DNA from: Pomphorhynchus laevis
Lineage: Eukaryota > Acanthocephala > Palaeacanthocephala > Echinorhynchida > Pomphorhynchidae
NCBI GenBank assembly: GCA_012934845.2
Contig: WNNJ02001911.1
Span: 1 to 64,000, forward strand
Direction of reading: 5' to 3'
Length of the DNA: 64,000 nt
In this document: positions 44,936 to 64,000 of the stretch, one piece after another
Layout: every line of letters starts with the position of its first letter
Position numbering within the stretch: the stretch's first letter is position 1
Made by a program: the position numbers and the translations under genes
Notes under the pieces: model-generated
What the model saw: the letters and a program-made list of their open reading frames with translations, nothing else
Told to the model about the DNA's origin: nothing
Databases searched by the model: none

Positions 44936-47900
44936 GCTAGCATGTGAGTAGCCAAGTCAGTCTTCGTCCGCGCTGTGACAGATCGGCCATCCAACGTGTC
45001 GTCAACATCTATGTGATCGCTCAATGGTCGCAGCTTGTCATGCGCAGGTTCTACGCAAGACTGACGTACACAATACATCGACGATAAGCAGGATCATCCA
45101 CGCCCACGAAATCATTGTCAGAGTCCGACAAATCCTCGTCCATAGTATGTCGAAATTGCGGGTCGTCTGAACATTCGACGTTACATCTACCACACCACTT
45201 ATCCTCGTCTGGAATACTTTTCAAGAGTGCTTTGGCGTTTTCTCTCATAAGGGCCACGGAGATTCGCTGGAATAATTCTTCAGTTGCTTTCAAGTAAGGA
45301 TCATTTTGGCGGGCAGCAAGGTATCGTGTTATTTTGAAAATTAAATTTAAACCCTCTGTGTTCCATCCCCCATGCGTTTCAACAACATCAGGGGTAAACA
45401 TCAAGCCATTTGCTTCCATTTTGTGACGGCATTTCCGCACTTTGACTTACATAGCATAGTCCTCTGCAGCATACGACACCTCAGTGCTGGTTTTCGACAA
45501 ATATGATGACCGCTGCGGGTTTGTAACCGCAAAATCATTTACTTTTGTTGGATCTTCATGGAGTAGGATGTCCGCTGGCCGCTCCCATAAGTCTCGGATA
45601 AGATTCAGTTTTTTACACTCTACCTGTAGTCCTGCTGATTCAGCTGCACTGAAAACCGTATCTCGCACTCCGTTATGACGAATACCTGGATATCCACCAA
45701 ACTGGCATGTGAGCCCGTGAAACCCGTGATCGTCTGCGTCTTTAAAGCATCTGCGGCATCTGTATGGCTGCATAGAAATATGTATTCCAACCACATCTTT
45801 ACGAGGATTCGAAATTCAGCTGGCAGCATGCTCAGCGAGTTTATCTTAGTCGGGTTAGCCTGCAACTAGGCATTTGCGTGGGCACAACCAACTGCAAGAA
45901 GACGTGATGCGTCAAAAGAAATTTGTTTCGATTAGTTTCGTGCTTAAAACTTGATTTATTTTCATGCTCAAGTACGACTGGGACATGTGTTTTGTACCAA
46001 CAATATTATCCGTTGTAAATTCGTATGGGTAGTCTCGGAGTAACGACTCAAATGTACGGGAAAATCAGGGAAATAAAGATGCCTCTATCTCCAAAGTATT
46101 CGCAACATTGTCAAGGCTAGCGACATATACAACAGGAGCGTGGACTTGACAACTTCTTATTCCAAGTCCGCCCATACTTAAAGGAAGATTTGTTTGAATT
46201 CGTGAGCGTGAATCTAGTTGTATCCCAATTAATTCGTCAATGACATTAATAACGGCATTGTCAAAAAGCTTTAAAGCAGAATCTATAGAATAAGGATCGA
46301 CTGTTCGCAACAAATTACTAATACGCTGGGCTGAAACATAATGTCGTAAAATAAGATAAACGATCTGCGGGTCAGGAAGTCCAAATAGTGAGTCGAGATT
46401 TCTGAAGAATTTGGGCAGAATGGCACATTCAAGATGCGAGGCACAAAATTCAGCGCTTCCGATTGGAGTTCCCAGTAAATTTTTAAATTCAAAGTTTCGT
46501 TTAAAATCATGCATTTGGAAAAATGAGATTGTATGAAAAGAATAACGTCGTAATGACCAATTATTTCTGTTTTTTTTTCAATTGAGATGAATATTAAGAC
46601 TTTGAATGTACTTGATAAGTGGAATAAGGTTTCTATAATAGACTAAATTGAACCTCAGATAATTCCGTCGTCCAAATACCATCGATTAAAACCAACACCA
46701 TGAATCAGACCAATTCTTGTAAAATATTTTGTATTGTTAGAGGAAACCAGAAGAGTCTAAGTGTATACCCCGCTAAACGCGGCACACATATCGCAAAGGA
46801 TCCTGACCGACTACATGCAAATATGATGCATGTAGTTCGTAACATAATCTGATCCAAGCAGAACATTCAGGGAATGATTGTCGACCGACTGAATTAGATC
46901 ATCCCGACTTAAACAGTTGAAAGCGTTTTTATATCGACTTTTAACCAAACCTAATCGGAATTACATGATTGTTGTTGGTTTACGAGATTAACGTGGTGGA
47001 CAATACGCTCCACGCCATTAGGAGTAGCCATACCGACTTGATGATGAAGAGCTCCGAAAATTTCTCTTTTTAATTTTTATCAAACACACTTCACACAGAG
47101 ACGACGCATATCATCTCCTATTGCCATAAGTCTGATTCCACTCCTGGTTTATTAAGAGCAATTAAATTCGAGCCTGCCAAGAATTCAGATATAGAGTGCT
47201 GAGCCAGTCCCACGAGCAAATAATTCACAAGTTTCGTTAAGCGATGTAAGAGGTTACTATGATCACCCGAAAGCATATCTTGGTGTTTGGGGCGTAATCC
47301 AAAGCACCCATGCGAAGTAGCTGAAAGAAAAGAACGTATAGCACGTAATACAACTTCAAAATTGATAATAATTGGCAATGCTCTAGGTGGTTGGCTCTTT
47401 ATTGCGGGATCATATGTCCGGTGTAGATCTACCAACTTTATTCTCATCGAGGATGATGAAACGCAAATGCCGTCAGACGTCAATCGTCTTATTGCTTTAC
47501 TGTAGTTACCAGTTTTTGCCAGATCAATAACCTCACCATATTTGACGTGTTCATTCGGTAGTCTGTTCGATGAAATTTGACTGACCTTTGAGCGGACCAA
47601 GATATCCAAACAGCTAGCAATGTCGCGGGCCTACATTAAATACAAAAAATGCGCAATGTGTTTTTGAGTTGTTTTTTCATTTTTAAATCTGCCAACGGGA
47701 TTATAACTCAGACACAACTTTGGAAAGCACATGAGTATAGTCCAGCTTTCTACGGATTGTTTACATAACGCGTCTTGAATAAGAGAAGATATAAGGCAAG
47801 CTGATAGCGTCCTCAAACACCACGAAATCCGTTTCACTGTACATACGCTGGATGACCACACCCGTTTCAAAATGTCGGCGCATGAACAAGAAAGTCTCTG

Positions 47901-48233
47901 AGCATGCACTGTATTGTCGATGAGCCCACATGAGTGTTGATCAAGCGTTGCTCCCAAATTACGATCGTTGAAAGAGGAAGACGGAAGCTGGGATGAAGAT
48001 GGGTCATTTCTCTTCAATTTACCCTCAGTGTAAGTATGATGCTTTTTGAACATTAAAGGCGTGTTACCAGACCCCCGGCTGCGTTTTGAAACTGGTCCGT
48101 GTTTAAGAAGGCATCCCGAACTATTGAGTGGAAAGAGGCCCTTGCATACTGCACATCTGGCGTACTGATTCTGAATCGGGTGGCTAGTGCATGATCTCGA
48201 ACCGTCTCGCTCCAGATTGAGGTTGACGCTCAT
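44936..48233 (-). mobile_element. LINE with restriction-like endonuclease, near full length, copy 1
   Basis: Minus-strand order: N-terminal zinc finger near 48.2 kb (CAVCKGLFPLNSSGCLLKHG), a helical linker, early RT motifs at 47.6-47.1 kb (SHGCFGLRPKHQDMLSGDHS, SNLIALNKPGVESDL), catalytic WYLDDG near 46.69 kb, thumb at 46514-46065 (LLGTPIGSAEFC, LPLSMGGLGIRSCQVHAPVV), then a C-terminal CCHC finger (CRRCFKDADDHGFHGLTC), GGYPGIRHNGVRDTVF and a PD-(D/E)XK-like core (RPADILL ... VNDFAVTNP), ending FTPDVVETHGGWNTEGLNLI. The C-terminal CCHC plus restriction-like nuclease is the layout of the R2/R4/NeSL/CRE group; the exact clade is not assigned. Frame changes and stops make it inactive. GC content is above the flanks. 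Confidence 0.84.
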
Positions 48234-48960
48234 TTTGTCAGATTGTATATATTGTATAATATATCGTCGTATCAGGTATTGCGTGTTAGTGTTACTTCTT
48301 TATTGTGTATTTTATTGCAAGTAGTAAATTAAATTATTATTTGATTAGTAGTAAACTAATCAAATTAGTTTACTTTGTAATTGTAATTTGGCATTATCAA
48401 GAAATTTTTTATTATTGTATGTTATTGTATTATTGTATATCATTGTATATCATTGCCTCTAAACTTTTTTATCTAATAACTTGTTTATCTAATATTTTTT
48501 TATAGAAAGATATTTCAAGATAAAATTCTTAATGCTAAACAAATGCTTTACAAATTTCATTTGTAAATGAAATTTGCGTTTTCAAAATTCTACAATCTAA
48601 CGATCAAATAATGATTAATTCGATTAATGTGAAATTTATTATATATTTTGATTCAATCGAAATAAAAGCAACAATTATACGTGCCAAAATTTCATTATTT
48701 AATGTTTTATACTTAATATTATATGGTATGTGTGAACGCTAATGCAAAAATATTTTGTAAATTTGTAAAATTATCATAACTTGTAAAAATGCTCTTGCGT
48801 ATTAATAAAATTTAAATAAAATTAATTAAAAAATTATAATTTTATTATTTAATAATATTTGCCATTATTTCAGTAAATTTCATTTGTTGAAAGATTAAAT
48901 TGAATTGTTTTGTGTCAAAAATCTTCTGTCAACTAATTGTAATTTCGTTAAAATTTGCAG
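48234..48960. other. 5' flank or intron of KARS, with a Penelope scrap
   Basis: AT-rich. At about 48690-48775 the sequence ATATTATATGGTATG and AATGCAAAAATAT closely resembles the Penelope-like sequence at 55258-55330, so a short piece of that family lies here. The first KARS coding exon, which must supply two bases of a Ser codon to the exon at 48961, was not found. Confidence 0.5.

Positions 48961-64000
<15,040 letters not shown>

Overview
The window is AT-rich (about 70 percent by eye) animal nuclear DNA. The evidence is a spliced metazoan lysyl-tRNA synthetase gene, a spliced neuronal-calcium-sensor-type EF-hand gene, a large multi-PLAT gene, and a dense bed of decayed LINEs, Penelope-like elements, Ty3-type fossils, DNA transposon scraps and foldback repeats. 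Tiny introns (46-55 bp) beside kilobase introns, Penelope copies and a hammerhead ribozyme would fit a flatworm-like invertebrate, but the species cannot be fixed from the sequence and this is a weak inference.

Host genes. (1) 1278-2417, minus: two 5' coding exons of a calcium sensor with an N-terminal MGNK, a CPGG-type degenerate first EF hand and a canonical second EF hand; the rest lies off the left edge. (2) 30439-33792, minus: an uninterrupted 1117-residue protein with about six tandem PLAT domains. (3) 48961 to the right edge, plus: nine exons of cytosolic lysyl-tRNA synthetase from the N-terminal extension to just past motif 2, with one GC-AG intron and three introns of 46-55 bp. Weaker exon candidates that I cannot name lie at 9140-9408 (plus), 9501-9620 (minus), 24142-24279 (plus), 42982-43105 (minus) and 44176-44328 (minus).

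Layout. 1-4.3 kb: calcium sensor and AT-rich DNA. 4.3-5.4 kb: RTE-clade LINE end. 5.4-9.8 kb: AT-rich, with candidate exons at its end. 9.8-17.2 kb: LINE and Penelope block. 17.2-23 kb: Ty3-type fossils with LINE and Penelope pieces between them. 24.3-30 kb: CR1-like LINEs and an unclassified RT element. 30.4-33.8 kb: PLAT gene. 34.2-41 kb: LINE end, a Ty3 fossil with LTR pieces and a nested 768-bp DNA element with 9-bp target duplications, then hAT and LINE scraps. 41-44.3 kb: foldback and satellite-like repeats. 44.9-48.2 and 49.6-51.2 kb: two inverted copies of one LINE family with a restriction-like endonuclease, on either side of the first visible KARS exon. 49-64 kb: KARS, whose long introns hold transposon remnants, including (56.7-57.2 kb, antisense) a 1.34-unit tandem repeat with a complete type III hammerhead ribozyme.

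The genes do not form a functional cluster. The most notable finding is the hammerhead-bearing, retrozyme-like repeat. Next are the recurrent in-frame tandem duplications and near-perfect short-loop hairpins scattered through transposon and intergenic sequence.
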